The notes: generated by a model not told the origin, from the sequence alone. A DNA stretch of 35,462 nucleotides from an uncultured Pelagibacteraceae bacterium (GCA_902582385.1 CACHRX010000011.1:1-35462), one strand, 5' to 3'; shown: positions 23,866 through 33,355, numbered from the stretch's first letter. A program made the numbers and translations.

Positions 23866-25284
23866 ATGGAAAAAAACTTTAATATTGTTAAAGATAAATT
23901 TAAGGAACTTCCAAATAACATTGAAGCTGAACAATCGGTTATTGGTTCAATTTTAGTTTCTAATGAAATCTTTGATGAAATAAGCACAATTATATCAAAT
24001 ATTAATTTTTATGATCCTATGCATCAAAAAATTTATAATGCAATAGAAAGTTTAATTTATAAAGGAATGTTAGCAAATCCTATTACTCTAAAAAATTACT
24101 TTGAGGAAGAAAAAGATGATTTAAATATTCCTGAATATTTGGTAAAAATTACAAAATTCTCTACATCTATACGACAAGCTATTGAGTATTCAAAAATTAT
24201 TTATGATATGTTTGTGAGACGTGAGCTTATTAAAATTTCAGAGCAAACAATCGATAGTGCTAAAGTAAATGATCTAGATACTAATGGACAAAATATTATT
24301 GAAAATTCTGAGAGATTATTGTTCGATCTAGCAGAAAAGGGTTCTTTCCGTTCAACATTAATAAAATTTGATGATGCTATGAAACAGACAATAGATATGG
24401 CATCTGCTGCTTACAAAAACGAAGGTGGAATTGTAGGTGTACCAACTGGTCTTAGAGATTTAGATGATAAACTTGGTGGATTACACCAATCAGACTTAAT
24501 TATTATAGCTGGTCGTCCCTCAATGGGAAAAACATCTTTAGCAACAAATATTGCGTTCAATGCAGCTAAATCTATTCAAGATAATGGAAGTAAATCATCT
24601 ATTGCTTTTTTTTCTTTAGAAATGTCTTCAGAGCAATTATCTACTAGAATTTTGTCTGAGCAAGCACGTATAGGTTCAAATGATATAAGACGTGGAAGAA
24701 TATCAGATGAACAATTTGATCAGTTTTTAGAAACATCAAAAAATATTGCTGAACTTCCTTTGTTCATTGATGAAACTCCTGCAATAAGTATTGCTGCAAT
24801 GAGTAATAGATCTCGAAGAATTAAAAGGCTTCATGGTTTGGATATGATAGTAGTCGATTATATACAGTTAATGAAAGGAACAAGCTTTAATAAAGATGGA
24901 AGAGTTCAAGAAATCTCTCAAATTACTCAAGGATTAAAAGCAATAGCAAAAGAACTAGGGGTTCCTGTTGTAGCTTTATCTCAGCTATCTAGACAAGTCG
25001 AACAAAGAGACGACCATAAACCTCAATTGGCTGATTTAAGAGAATCAGGATCTATTGAACAAGACGCAGATGTTGTAATGTTTGTATACAGAGAAGGCTA
25101 CTATCTGCAAAGAAAAGAGCCTAGAGAAGCAACAGTAGAACATGCTGAATGGCAAGCTAAAATGAATGAAGTAGCTCATTTGGCCGAAATTATTATTGGA
25201 AAACAAAGACACGGCCCAATAGGTAAAATAACTCTTGAGTTTGAGGAAAGATTTACAAAATTTAAAGATACTCAAATTAATTAA
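23866..25284 (+). CDS. dnaB: Replicative DNA helicase DnaB
   Basis: Hexameric helicase at the replication fork. The 472 residues have the N-terminal primase-interacting domain (about 15-115; NIEAEQSVIGSIL), a linker, and the RecA-like core with Walker A GRPSMGKTSL (216-225), IAFFSLEMSSEQL, Walker B DMIVVDYIQLM, and the arginine-rich ALSQLSRQVEQRDDHKPQLA motif with LRESGSIEQDADVV. No intein is present. Placement after rpsF-rpsR-rplI is conserved in many proteobacteria. Confidence 0.98.
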   Translation: MEKNFNIVKDKFKELPNNIEAEQSVIGSILVSNEIFDEISTIISNINFYDPMHQKIYNAIESLIYKGMLANPITLKNYFEEEKDDLNIPEYLVKITKFSTSIRQAIEYSKIIYDMFVRRELIKISEQTIDSAKVNDLDTNGQNIIENSERLLFDLAEKGSFRSTLIKFDDAMKQTIDMASAAYKNEGGIVGVPTGLRDLDDKLGGLHQSDLIIIAGRPSMGKTSLATNIAFNAAKSIQDNGSKSSIAFFSLEMSSEQLSTRILSEQARIGSNDIRRGRISDEQFDQFLETSKNIAELPLFIDETPAISIAAMSNRSRRIKRLHGLDMIVVDYIQLMKGTSFNKDGRVQEISQITQGLKAIAKELGVPVVALSQLSRQVEQRDDHKPQLADLRESGSIEQDADVVMFVYREGYYLQRKEPREATVEHAEWQAKMNEVAHLAEIIIGKQRHGPIGKITLEFEERFTKFKDTQIN

Positions 25285-25304
25285 TTTCCAATATAAATGA
25301 GCTA

Positions 25305-27692
25305 ATGCTTGCTGATTTATATCAAAATATAGTTCTTAAAAACCCTAAAAAGATATTTATACTATTATTAATTACTTTATTTAGCTTCGGATATTTTTCA
25401 AAAGATTTTAGATTGGATGCATCCTCTGAAACATTATTAATAGAAGGTGATCCTGATCTTGAATATTTAAAAGAAATAACTAATCGATATGGATCTAAGG
25501 AATTTTTAGTACTAACCTATACCCCAAGTGAAGGCATGGTAACTAGTTCCTCTATTAATAATTTATTAAGTTTAAAATATAAGATTCAAAGTTTAGATTG
25601 GGTTCACAGCGTTATAACTCTTTTGGATATTCCTCTACTAGATAATTCAGATGCTCCGCTTCAAGATAGGCTCCAAAAATTTAAAACCTTAAAAGATAAA
25701 GATGTTAATAAGGATAGAGGTTTTAGAGAAATTCTCAACAGTCCTGTATTTAGAAATTTTGTTATCAGTGAAGATGGGAAAACTAGTGGGATTATTGTAA
25801 ATATCAAAGAAAATCAAAGATTAGAAAATATCCAAAACAAATCAAAATATGAGATTGAACAATATCGCGATCAAATAAAAAAACAAAATCATAAAAATAT
25901 TTTGGAAATTAGAGATGTTATTAAAAGTTATGAGGATATAGGAAAAATTTATTTAGGAGGCATACCTATGATAGCTGATGACATGATGACTTTTATAAAA
26001 AGTGATATAATTGTTTTTGGTTTAGGTGTTTTATTATTTATTATTGCAACTCTTTGGTTTGTATTTAGAAAATTAATCTGGATCATAGTACCTATAAGTA
26101 GTTGTTTCTTTTCTGTAGTTATCATGATGGGTTTGCTCGGATTACTTGGTTGGAAGGTAACAGTTATTTCCTCTAACTTTATTGCTTTAATGTTAATCTT
26201 AACGATGGCAATGAATATTCATATAAGTACAAGATTTTTGCAGCTTAAAAAAACTTATCCATCAAAAACTAAATTAGAAATACTGTCTTTAACTACAAAC
26301 AAAATGTTTTGGCCTATTCTTTATACTGTATTAACTACTATAATTGCTTTCTTATCTTTAATTTTCAGCGAAATAAAACCTATTATAGATTTTGGTTGGA
26401 TGATGACTTTTGGATTAATTACGTCTTTTATTATCACATTTACATTACTTCCAACCTTGCTGAATTTTACAACAACGACAAATATTTCTATTAAAAAATA
26501 TGAAGAGTCAAAAATTACTAGTTTTCTGGGAAAAATTTCACTTAATTATCAAAAAATAATTTTTACTATATCAATTTCTATTATTGGAATAAGTGTGTTC
26601 GGTATAAGCAAATTAGAAGTAGAAAATAGTTTCATAAATTACTTCAGTAAAAAAACTGAAATCTACAGAGGAATGAAGCTTATAGATGAAAAACTTGGTG
26701 GAACTACTCCTCTTGAAGTTATTTTAAAATTTCCAGAGGTCAAAAAAGACGAAAATGAATTAGATGATAATTTTGATGATTGGGAAGAGGAAGATCTCCA
26801 AGATAATGAAAAATATTGGTTTACAAAAGATAAAATTAATAAAATTACAAAAGTTCATAATTATTTAGATGATCTTCCTCAAATTGGAAAAGTGTTATCA
26901 TTCTCGTCAATAATTGATGTTGCTACCCAACTAAATAATAATAAGCCCTTGGGGACCCTAGAGATGGGAGTTTTGTACACAAAAATTCCAGATAGTATTA
27001 AAAATGAAATTATTGATCCTTATATCTCAATAAAAGATAATGAAGCTAGAATTAGTCTTAGAATAATTGACTCGCAGAAAAACCTTAGAAGAAATGACTT
27101 AATAAACAAAATTAATTATGACTTACAAAATAAACTTGGTATCGAAAAAGATCGTTATAAATTAGGAGGTGTTTTGATTTTATTCAACAATCTTCTACAA
27201 AGTTTGTTTAAATCTCAAATTCTAACATTAGGTTTAGTAATGATTGGGATTTTTGTGATGTTTCTAGTTCTATTTAGAAATATAAAATTATCTTTAATTG
27301 GAGTTGTTCCAAATTTCATTGCAGCTTTTTTTATTTTAGGAATAATTGGATTAATTGGTATCCCGTTAGACATGATGACAATCACTATAGCGGCAATAAC
27401 CATTGGAATAGCTGTAGATAATAGCATCCATTATATTTATAGATTTAAAGAAGAATTTGAAAATTTAAAAAATTACAATGAAACACTAAAAATATGTCAC
27501 TCAACAGTGGGAACTGCTATCTTAAATACTTCTATTACCATAGTATTTGGTTTTTCTATTTTAGTACTCTCTAAATTCATTCCAACAATTTATTTTGGAG
27601 TATTTACAGGGCTTGCTATGTTGTTGGCCATGGTTTCAGTATTAACTTTACTCCCTTCTTTAATTCTATTTATAAAACCGTTTGGAAAATAA
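25305..27692 (+). CDS. RND-superfamily (MMPL/HpnN-like) membrane exporter
   Basis: Predicted proton-driven lipid or small-molecule exporter of the inner membrane. The 795 residues show the duplicated RND design: a membrane segment near 18-33, a periplasmic region to about 235, a five-segment bundle (about 237-395), a second segment near 415-435, a second periplasmic region to about 635, and a last bundle to the C-terminus. The second half has GIAVDNSIHYIYRFKEE, the family's charged motif; the equivalent first-half site reads MAMNIHISTRF without the acidic residue. A very acidic insert (DENELDDNFDDWEEED, from residue 482) is unusual. Substrate is unknown; hopanoid or lipid export is a family-based guess. 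It sits between dnaB and cvpA. Confidence 0.85.
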   Translation: MLADLYQNIVLKNPKKIFILLLITLFSFGYFSKDFRLDASSETLLIEGDPDLEYLKEITNRYGSKEFLVLTYTPSEGMVTSSSINNLLSLKYKIQSLDWVHSVITLLDIPLLDNSDAPLQDRLQKFKTLKDKDVNKDRGFREILNSPVFRNFVISEDGKTSGIIVNIKENQRLENIQNKSKYEIEQYRDQIKKQNHKNILEIRDVIKSYEDIGKIYLGGIPMIADDMMTFIKSDIIVFGLGVLLFIIATLWFVFRKLIWIIVPISSCFFSVVIMMGLLGLLGWKVTVISSNFIALMLILTMAMNIHISTRFLQLKKTYPSKTKLEILSLTTNKMFWPILYTVLTTIIAFLSLIFSEIKPIIDFGWMMTFGLITSFIITFTLLPTLLNFTTTTNISIKKYEESKITSFLGKISLNYQKIIFTISISIIGISVFGISKLEVENSFINYFSKKTEIYRGMKLIDEKLGGTTPLEVILKFPEVKKDENELDDNFDDWEEEDLQDNEKYWFTKDKINKITKVHNYLDDLPQIGKVLSFSSIIDVATQLNNNKPLGTLEMGVLYTKIPDSIKNEIIDPYISIKDNEARISLRIIDSQKNLRRNDLINKINYDLQNKLGIEKDRYKLGGVLILFNNLLQSLFKSQILTLGLVMIGIFVMFLVLFRNIKLSLIGVVPNFIAAFFILGIIGLIGIPLDMMTITIAAITIGIAVDNSIHYIYRFKEEFENLKNYNETLKICHSTVGTAILNTSITIVFGFSILVLSKFIPTIYFGVFTGLAMLLAMVSVLTLLPSLILFIKPFGK

Positions 27693-27696
27693 TTAA

Positions 27697-28242
27697 ATGT
27701 TGGATTTATTTTCAGATGTTTATGAGTCCACCTCAATTATTGATCTTATTTATGTGTTCATTACTATTCTTTCATTAATTAAATGTTACAAAAAAGGTTT
27801 CATTTTAAGTATTTTATCAATGGCTAAATGGTTACTTGCTTATGTGATCACTTTGTTAATCTTTCCTAAAGTTAAACCCTATTTAAAAGATATTATTGAC
27901 AATGAATACGTTTTGGATGTCGGTCTTGGAGTATCAATTTTTATAATAGTTATATTTATAGTCTTGATAATCAACAAAGGTATAAGTAAAGCGATTCGAT
28001 ATACAGGTGTTGGAAGTTTGGATACTATATTTGGATTCTTTTTTGGATTTTTAAGAGCTTATATCATTTCAATATGCCTCTTTTCAGGTGTTCATATAGT
28101 CTATAAATACGACAAATGGCCAGTAAATTTAGACAAATCATACGTCTTTCCATATTTAGAAAAAGGTAGTAATTATTTATTGAAAGAATTTCCTGATGAA
28201 AAAACATATCAAGATTCAAAAGAAAAGATTAAAGAATTTTAA
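27697..28242 (+). CDS. cvpA: CvpA-family membrane protein
   Basis: Inner-membrane protein of the colicin V production family, of uncertain molecular role. The 181 residues have four hydrophobic segments (about 15-32, 42-58, 75-92, 108-130) and the family feature of a conserved glycine-rich third to fourth segment (YTGVGSLDTIFGFFFGFLRA). Direct coupling to purF by a 47-base overlap matches the widespread cvpA-purF arrangement, which supports the call. Confidence 0.88.
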   Translation: MLDLFSDVYESTSIIDLIYVFITILSLIKCYKKGFILSILSMAKWLLAYVITLLIFPKVKPYLKDIIDNEYVLDVGLGVSIFIIVIFIVLIINKGISKAIRYTGVGSLDTIFGFFFGFLRAYIISICLFSGVHIVYKYDKWPVNLDKSYVFPYLEKGSNYLLKEFPDEKTYQDSKEKIKEF

Positions 28243-29677
28243 TCCTAAATTAAAAGAGGAATGTGGTGTATTTGGTGTAAGCAATGCTAAAGATGCCTCA
28301 GCTTTAACTGCACTTGGTCTTCATGCACTTCAACACCGAGGGCAAGAAGGATGTGGAATTGTTTCGTTTGATGGTAAAAAATATTACTCAGAAAAAAGAT
28401 TTGGTTTAGTTGGTGACAACTTTAATAAAGAAAAAGTGCTTAATAATCTCAAAGGTAGTTATGCAATTGGCCACAATCGATATAGCACAACTGGAAACAA
28501 TACCCTTAGAAATATTCAACCCTTTTTTGCTGATACAAATGCTGGAGGTATAGGAGTCGCTCATAATGGAAACTTAACAAACTCAATTTCTTTAAGAAAT
28601 AAATTAGTTGAAGATGGTGCTATTTTCTATACTACCTCAGATACTGAAACAATTGTTCAATTAATTGCTAAATCCAAAAGACCAAAAACAATTGACAAAA
28701 TTGTTGATGCTATATTTCAAATACAAGGTGGTTATGCTTTAGTAATGCTTACTCAAACTTCTTTAATAGGTGTAAGAGATCCTTATGGCATAAGACCACT
28801 AGTAATTGGTAAATTAGGAAATAGCTATGTTTTAGCATCAGAGACTTGTGCTCTTGATATTATTGGGGCGAGATTTTTAAGAGAAGTTGAAAATGGTGAA
28901 ATAGTTTTGATAGAAAATAGTGAATTAAAAAGTATCAAACCTTTTCCTCCAAAAAAAGTAAGGCCCTGTGTTTTTGAATATATCTATTTTGCAAGACCAG
29001 ATAGTCTTATAGATGGTAAAACTGCATATGAACATAGAAAAAATTTAGGAAAAGAGCTTGCAAAAGAAAATGAGATTGATGCTGATATAGTTGTGCCAGT
29101 TCCAGACTCTGGAAACGCAGCTGCACTAGGGTTTTCTCAAATACTTAAAATAAATTTTGAACATGGTTTAATTAGAAATCATTATGTTGGCCGAACCTTT
29201 ATAGAGCCAAGTCAAAAAATTAGAAGTTTAGGAGTTAAGCTTAAATTAAATGCTAACGAAACTACGATTAAAAATAAAAAGATAGTTCTAATAGATGATT
29301 CACTTGTAAGAGGAACTACATCTCATAAGATTGTTAAAATGCTCTATGACGCGGGAGCAAAAGAAGTACATGTTAGGATCGGTTGTCCAGAAATAAAATA
29401 TCCAGATTTTTATGGTGTTGACACGCCAACTAAAAAAGAATTATTAGCTGCAAATAAATCTAATGATGAAATATGTAAATATATTGGAGCTAAGTCTCTA
29501 AAATTCTTATCGGTAGATGGTTTGTACAGAGCTATTGGTTTTGATAAGAGAAATGAGGTATACCCACAATTAACTGATCACTATTTTACAGGAGATTATC
29601 CTGTCAAACCAGTTGATGAACTTGGGGATAGTAAGATAACCCAATTGTCTTTACTAAGCACAGCATCAAATAACTAA
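28196..29677 (+). CDS. purF: Amidophosphoribosyltransferase
   Basis: First committed enzyme of purine synthesis, making phosphoribosylamine from PRPP and glutamine. The 493 residues start with a 22-residue propeptide whose removal would expose the nucleophile C23 (EECGVFGV). The glutaminase domain has HRGQEGCGI, HNRYSTTGNN, and HNGNLTN. The phosphoribosyltransferase domain has PVPDSGNAAALG and the PRPP loop IDDSLVRGTTS (366-376). C258 (RPCVFEYIYFARPDS) matches one cluster cysteine of the B. subtilis enzyme, but the other three sites are not cysteine, so an Fe-S cluster is unlikely. The overlap of 47 bases with cvpA is unusually long; the start is the only ATG before C23. Confidence 0.96.
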   Translation: MKKHIKIQKKRLKNFNPKLKEECGVFGVSNAKDASALTALGLHALQHRGQEGCGIVSFDGKKYYSEKRFGLVGDNFNKEKVLNNLKGSYAIGHNRYSTTGNNTLRNIQPFFADTNAGGIGVAHNGNLTNSISLRNKLVEDGAIFYTTSDTETIVQLIAKSKRPKTIDKIVDAIFQIQGGYALVMLTQTSLIGVRDPYGIRPLVIGKLGNSYVLASETCALDIIGARFLREVENGEIVLIENSELKSIKPFPPKKVRPCVFEYIYFARPDSLIDGKTAYEHRKNLGKELAKENEIDADIVVPVPDSGNAAALGFSQILKINFEHGLIRNHYVGRTFIEPSQKIRSLGVKLKLNANETTIKNKKIVLIDDSLVRGTTSHKIVKMLYDAGAKEVHVRIGCPEIKYPDFYGVDTPTKKELLAANKSNDEICKYIGAKSLKFLSVDGLYRAIGFDKRNEVYPQLTDHYFTGDYPVKPVDELGDSKITQLSLLSTASNN

Positions 29678-29680
29678 ACT

Positions 29681-30238
29681 ATGAAAAAAGTAAGTTTTAC
29701 AGAAATGAAAAATGGTACTAAAGAGGATTATCTTTTTTTGGACAAACATGAAAAAGAGTTTGCCAGTAAAACATCTGAAAGAATACTGGATTTTATGTCA
29801 AATCTTACAGAAACATTAGAAGGTTATCAAGTTTCTAGATTAGATCACTCTCTACAAAGTGCAACTAGAGCTTATAAAAATGGAGAAAGTGATGAAATGG
29901 TAGTAGCTGCTTTACTGCATGATATTGGAGATGAATTAGCACCAATGAATCATTCAGAATATGCTGCAGCGATTTTAAAACCTTATGTATCAGAAAAAAC
30001 TCATTGGATAATTGAAAAACATGGTCAATTTCAAATGTACTATTATGCACATCATTTGGGGGGAGAGAGAAATAAGAGAGATAAATATAAAGATCATAAA
30101 TATTACCAAGACACTATCAATTTTTGCGAAAAATATGATCAAAATTCATTTGATCCTAATTATAAATCTTTTCCATTAGAATTCTTTAGACCTATAGTTA
30201 AAAAAATATTTTCTAGAAAACCATATTCTTCACTTTAA
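29681..30238 (+). CDS. HD-domain metalloprotein, possibly PhnZ-like diiron oxygenase
   Basis: A 185-residue HD-superfamily protein. Visible metal-ligand candidates are H56 (VSRLDHSLQSA), H80-D81 (ALLHDIGD), H91 (MNHSEY), H114 (IEKHGQF) and D153 (EKYDQNSFD). Two extra histidines between the HD pair and the last Asp, and the VSxLxHxLQ start, resemble PhnZ/TmpB-type mixed-valent diiron oxygenases that split C-P bonds, and the phosphonate-operon HD family. No phosphonate gene is nearby, so the substrate is unknown and a phosphohydrolase role is possible. It follows purF by 3 bases and precedes gshA by 29. Confidence 0.75.
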   Translation: MKKVSFTEMKNGTKEDYLFLDKHEKEFASKTSERILDFMSNLTETLEGYQVSRLDHSLQSATRAYKNGESDEMVVAALLHDIGDELAPMNHSEYAAAILKPYVSEKTHWIIEKHGQFQMYYYAHHLGGERNKRDKYKDHKYYQDTINFCEKYDQNSFDPNYKSFPLEFFRPIVKKIFSRKPYSSL

Positions 30239-30267
30239 ATCTAAAAATAAAGTACTATTTAGTATCT

Positions 30268-31563
30268 ATGATTAACTCTAAAGAACAAATAATAAAATAT
30301 TTTATATCAGGAATAAAAGAGACTAAAAATTTTAGAATTGGAATTGAGCATGAAAAGTTTTTGTTTAATAAAAAAAATAATAAAAGAATTGATTATTCTA
30401 AAATAAAAGAAATGTTTACAGCCTTATTAGAATTTGGTTGGAATCCTATTTTAGAAAATGGAAATATTATAGGTTTAAATAAAGGTGGAAAAAATATTAC
30501 ACTTGAACCAGGAAATCAAATAGAACTTTCTGGTGATAAATTAAATAATATTCACGAAGCTTGTGCGGAATCCCATGATTACTTATTTGAACTTAGACAA
30601 GTAACGAAAAAATTAAAAATTAATATCGTAAGTGCTGGGTTTGACCCTATTTCAAAACTTAATGAGATTCCAGATAATCCAAAGCAAAGATATAAATTAA
30701 TGACTAAAGATATGCCATTGGGTGGTGAATTGAGTCTAGATATGATGTATCGAACTTGTGGAACTCAAATAAATATTGATTATAATTCTGAAAGAGATTT
30801 TTTTAAAAAGTTTAAGATTGTCAATTCAATTGTCCCTATAATAATTGCTTTATTTGCTAATTCCTCAATTGTTGAAAAAAAAAATAGTAACTATTTATCT
30901 TATCGATCGAAAGTTTGGCAAAACACCTCTAGAGGTGGACTTCCTAAAATTTTTTTTGAGGAAATGAACTTTGAAAAATATGCTGATTTTGCAATTAACT
31001 TTCCTATCTTATTTATAAAAGATAAAGAAAAATATATTTCTGGTAAAAAGTATATTTTTAAAGATTTTATGAATGGAAAAATTAATGAGATAGGGAATCG
31101 ATTACCAAATGAAAATGATTTATCTACTCATTTAAGTACAATCTTTACTGAGAATAGATTGAAAAAGTATATTGAACTTAGATCAATGGATACATGTGGT
31201 TGGGACTGCTTATGTGCAGGTCCTGCCTTTAATATTGGAATACTTTACGGAAATCTTGATGAGGTTTATGAATTAGTTTCTAAATGGGATAAAGATAAAA
31301 TTATTAATGCTTATTTAGAGGCGCCTCAAAAAGGATTTAATACCCAACTAATGGGTAAAGATCTTCTTTACTGGGCATCATATTTATTAAATTTATCTAA
31401 AAGAGGATTGGAAGAAAGAGATATATTAAATAAAAGTGGAAAAAATGAAAATATATTTCTTAATCATTTAAAAAAAGTAATAGATAATAAAACTACAAAT
31501 GCAGATCATATGATTAGTAAATTTTCTAAAAATGAAGATTTAAATGAATTGTATGATAAATAA
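30268..31563 (+). CDS. gshA: Glutamate-cysteine ligase, plant/alphaproteobacterial type
   Basis: ATP-dependent ligation of glutamate and cysteine, the first step of glutathione synthesis. The 431 residues match the class shared by plants and alphaproteobacteria rather than E. coli GshA. Motifs are FRIGIEHEKFLF, LEPGNQIELSG, MYRTCGTQINIDY, WQNTSRGGLPKIFFE, DLSTHLSTIFTENRLKKYIE and RSMDTCGWDCLCAGPAF. It overlaps gshB, so both glutathione steps are translated together. Confidence 0.95.
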   Translation: MINSKEQIIKYFISGIKETKNFRIGIEHEKFLFNKKNNKRIDYSKIKEMFTALLEFGWNPILENGNIIGLNKGGKNITLEPGNQIELSGDKLNNIHEACAESHDYLFELRQVTKKLKINIVSAGFDPISKLNEIPDNPKQRYKLMTKDMPLGGELSLDMMYRTCGTQINIDYNSERDFFKKFKIVNSIVPIIIALFANSSIVEKKNSNYLSYRSKVWQNTSRGGLPKIFFEEMNFEKYADFAINFPILFIKDKEKYISGKKYIFKDFMNGKINEIGNRLPNENDLSTHLSTIFTENRLKKYIELRSMDTCGWDCLCAGPAFNIGILYGNLDEVYELVSKWDKDKIINAYLEAPQKGFNTQLMGKDLLYWASYLLNLSKRGLEERDILNKSGKNENIFLNHLKKVIDNKTTNADHMISKFSKNEDLNELYDK

Positions 31564-32479
31564 GATTGTTGCTATCCAAGGAAACCATCCTTCTAAACTT
31601 AATCCCGTGACAGACACCAGTGTTTTCCTAGCTAATGAAATTCAACTTAATAAATATAAAATATTTTACTACAGCCCCAAAAATTTGTCTGTAATAGATT
31701 CTAAAATTGTGGCAGATGGTTTTTACATAGAATTTAATTATGATAAAAAAAAATTTTTTAAAATATTAAAAAAACAAAAATTAGACCTTACAAAATGTAA
31801 GTTTATTTTAATAAGACAAGATCCTCCATTTAATCTTGAGTATATTTCAACAACTTATATTTTAGAAAAAATCAAAAAAAAAGTAAAAATAATTAACGAC
31901 CCAACTTCAATAAGAAATATTTCTGAAAAACTTTATTCTATTAAATATCTTAAATTTATGCCTCAAACTATTTTTACTCAAAACATTAATGAAATTAAAA
32001 ATTTTTTTAAAAAAAATGATAAAGTAATCTTGAAACCTATTCATAGTTATGGAGGAAATGATATTCATTTATTAAGAAAATTTGACTCAAAATTTGTCAA
32101 AAAATTTATAAAAAAACATGAATATATTATTTGTCAAAAATTTTTGTCTAAAATAAATAAAGGTGATAAGCGAGTTTTTCTAATTAATGGTAAAATTGTA
32201 GGTTCAATATCAAGAATTCCTAAAAAAGGATCTTTTTTGAGCAATCTAAGCAAAGGTGCTAAACCAATCAAAACTAAATTAACAAAAATTGAAAAAAAAA
32301 TATCAAAATTGGTCGCTAAGGATTTGAAAAGAGATAATATTTTTTTTGCTGGAATTGATTTCATTGACCAAAAATTAAACGGTGATATCAATGTTACATC
32401 TCCCACCGGTCTAAAAACTTTTTATGATTTATCAAAAATTAATTTAGCTAAAGTTTTTTGGAAAGAATTAAAAGCTTGA
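31544..32479 (+). CDS. gshB: Glutathione synthetase
   Basis: Adds glycine to gamma-glutamylcysteine; ATP-grasp fold. The 311 residues contain LIRQDPPFNLEYISTTYILE, INDPTSIRNISEKLYSIKY, DKVILKPIHSYGGNDIHLL (ATP-binding), KGDKRVFLINGKIVGSISRI and the C-terminal INVTSPTGLKTFYDL. The ATG at 31544 overlaps gshA by 20 bases. ATG at 31553 (three residues shorter) is an equally good start; neither has a clear ribosome site. The end overlaps the next gene's start. Confidence 0.95.
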   Translation: MNCMINKIVAIQGNHPSKLNPVTDTSVFLANEIQLNKYKIFYYSPKNLSVIDSKIVADGFYIEFNYDKKKFFKILKKQKLDLTKCKFILIRQDPPFNLEYISTTYILEKIKKKVKIINDPTSIRNISEKLYSIKYLKFMPQTIFTQNINEIKNFFKKNDKVILKPIHSYGGNDIHLLRKFDSKFVKKFIKKHEYIICQKFLSKINKGDKRVFLINGKIVGSISRIPKKGSFLSNLSKGAKPIKTKLTKIEKKISKLVAKDLKRDNIFFAGIDFIDQKLNGDINVTSPTGLKTFYDLSKINLAKVFWKELKA

Positions 32480-33348
32480 AAAACTTAACTGATCAACAAA
32501 AAGGGTCGCTACTTGCATTTGTTGCCGTGATATTTATAACTCCAGATTCTTTATTTATAAGACTTTCAAATTTAGATACTTGGGGTTTGGTTTTTTATAG
32601 AGGTGCCATACCTTTTTTTACAGTTCTTTTAGTTATGCTTTTAATCTACAAATTAAATTTCTTTAAAATACTTTTTACTAGTGGTGTCCATGGTCTTATC
32701 TACGTGGCTACATTTAGTATAACAAATATTACATTCGTAGTGTCAATTCAAAATACTAATGTAGCTAATACTCTTGTAATGATAGCTACGGCTCCTATGT
32801 TATCTGCTATTCTTGGAGCAATTTTTCTTAAAGAACCTCCTGATAAGAAAACGTTAATTTCTATAATTATTACTTTTCTTGCTATAATTTATATTTTTTC
32901 TGACTCTCTAAAATTAGGAAATTTTTACGGTGACATTCTTGGATTCATTACTGCGATAGGTTTAGCAGTAGGTGCTGTTACAATTAGATCTGCAAAATCA
33001 AAAAATTTAGTTCCAGCAGCTGTAATAGGAAAACTATTTGTAGCTATTTTTGCACTATTTTTTATTGAAAGTTTTGTACTTGTTGAAAAAGATCTTATCA
33101 TAGTGCCTTTAATGTGTATTCTGTGCGTTGCAATACCTTTTGTGTTAGTAACTATTGCTCCAAGGTTTATACCCGCTGCAGAAGTTAATCTATTTTTTTT
33201 ATTAGAAACAATTATAGGTCCAATTTGGGTATGGTTGATAATTAAAGAACAACCAAATGTCGAAACACTACTTGGGGGGGGGAGTTATAATAACTACAAT
33301 AGCAGTTCACTCTTTCTTAAAATTAAGAAATTATTAATCTTGTCATAA
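32476..33348 (+). CDS. DMT-superfamily (EamA) permease with a frameshifted 3' end
   Basis: Ten-helix drug/metabolite-type inner-membrane permease with two EamA repeats. TTG at 32476 is taken as start: it forms a TTGA overlap with the gshB stop and has GGAAAG upstream. TTG at 32458 would add six residues. As read, the last 21 residues (GSYNNYNSSSLFLKIKKLLI and so on) are hydrophilic nonsense. Reading eight instead of nine G at 33274-33282 restores LLGGGVIITTIAVHSFLKL and a stop at 33335-33337, a proper tenth membrane helix. So either the run is a sequencing error, a real loss, or a slippery site. Substrate unknown. Confidence 0.85.
   Translation: MKNLTDQQKGSLLAFVAVIFITPDSLFIRLSNLDTWGLVFYRGAIPFFTVLLVMLLIYKLNFFKILFTSGVHGLIYVATFSITNITFVVSIQNTNVANTLVMIATAPMLSAILGAIFLKEPPDKKTLISIIITFLAIIYIFSDSLKLGNFYGDILGFITAIGLAVGAVTIRSAKSKNLVPAAVIGKLFVAIFALFFIESFVLVEKDLIIVPLMCILCVAIPFVLVTIAPRFIPAAEVNLFFLLETIIGPIWVWLIIKEQPNVETLLGGGSYNNYNSSSLFLKIKKLLILS
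33274..33282 (+). repeat. Nine-G homopolymer at the frameshift point of the DMT permease
   Basis: The run G9 follows CTACTT and precedes AGTTATAAT. It is by far the longest G or C run in this AT-rich window. Removing one G restores a family-like C-terminus in the frame of the rest of the gene. Confidence 0.95.
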
Positions 33349-33355
33349 TTAAGAC

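Noticed and set aside
26309-26494. Small open frames inside the exporter and other genes (also 25045-25275, 4932-5120, 32134-32406)
   Set aside because: They are out-of-frame or antisense shadows of well-supported genes with no recognisable protein features.
28196-29677. Iron-sulfur cluster in PurF
   Set aside because: Only one of the four B. subtilis cluster cysteines (C258) has a counterpart; this is usual for alphaproteobacterial PurF.
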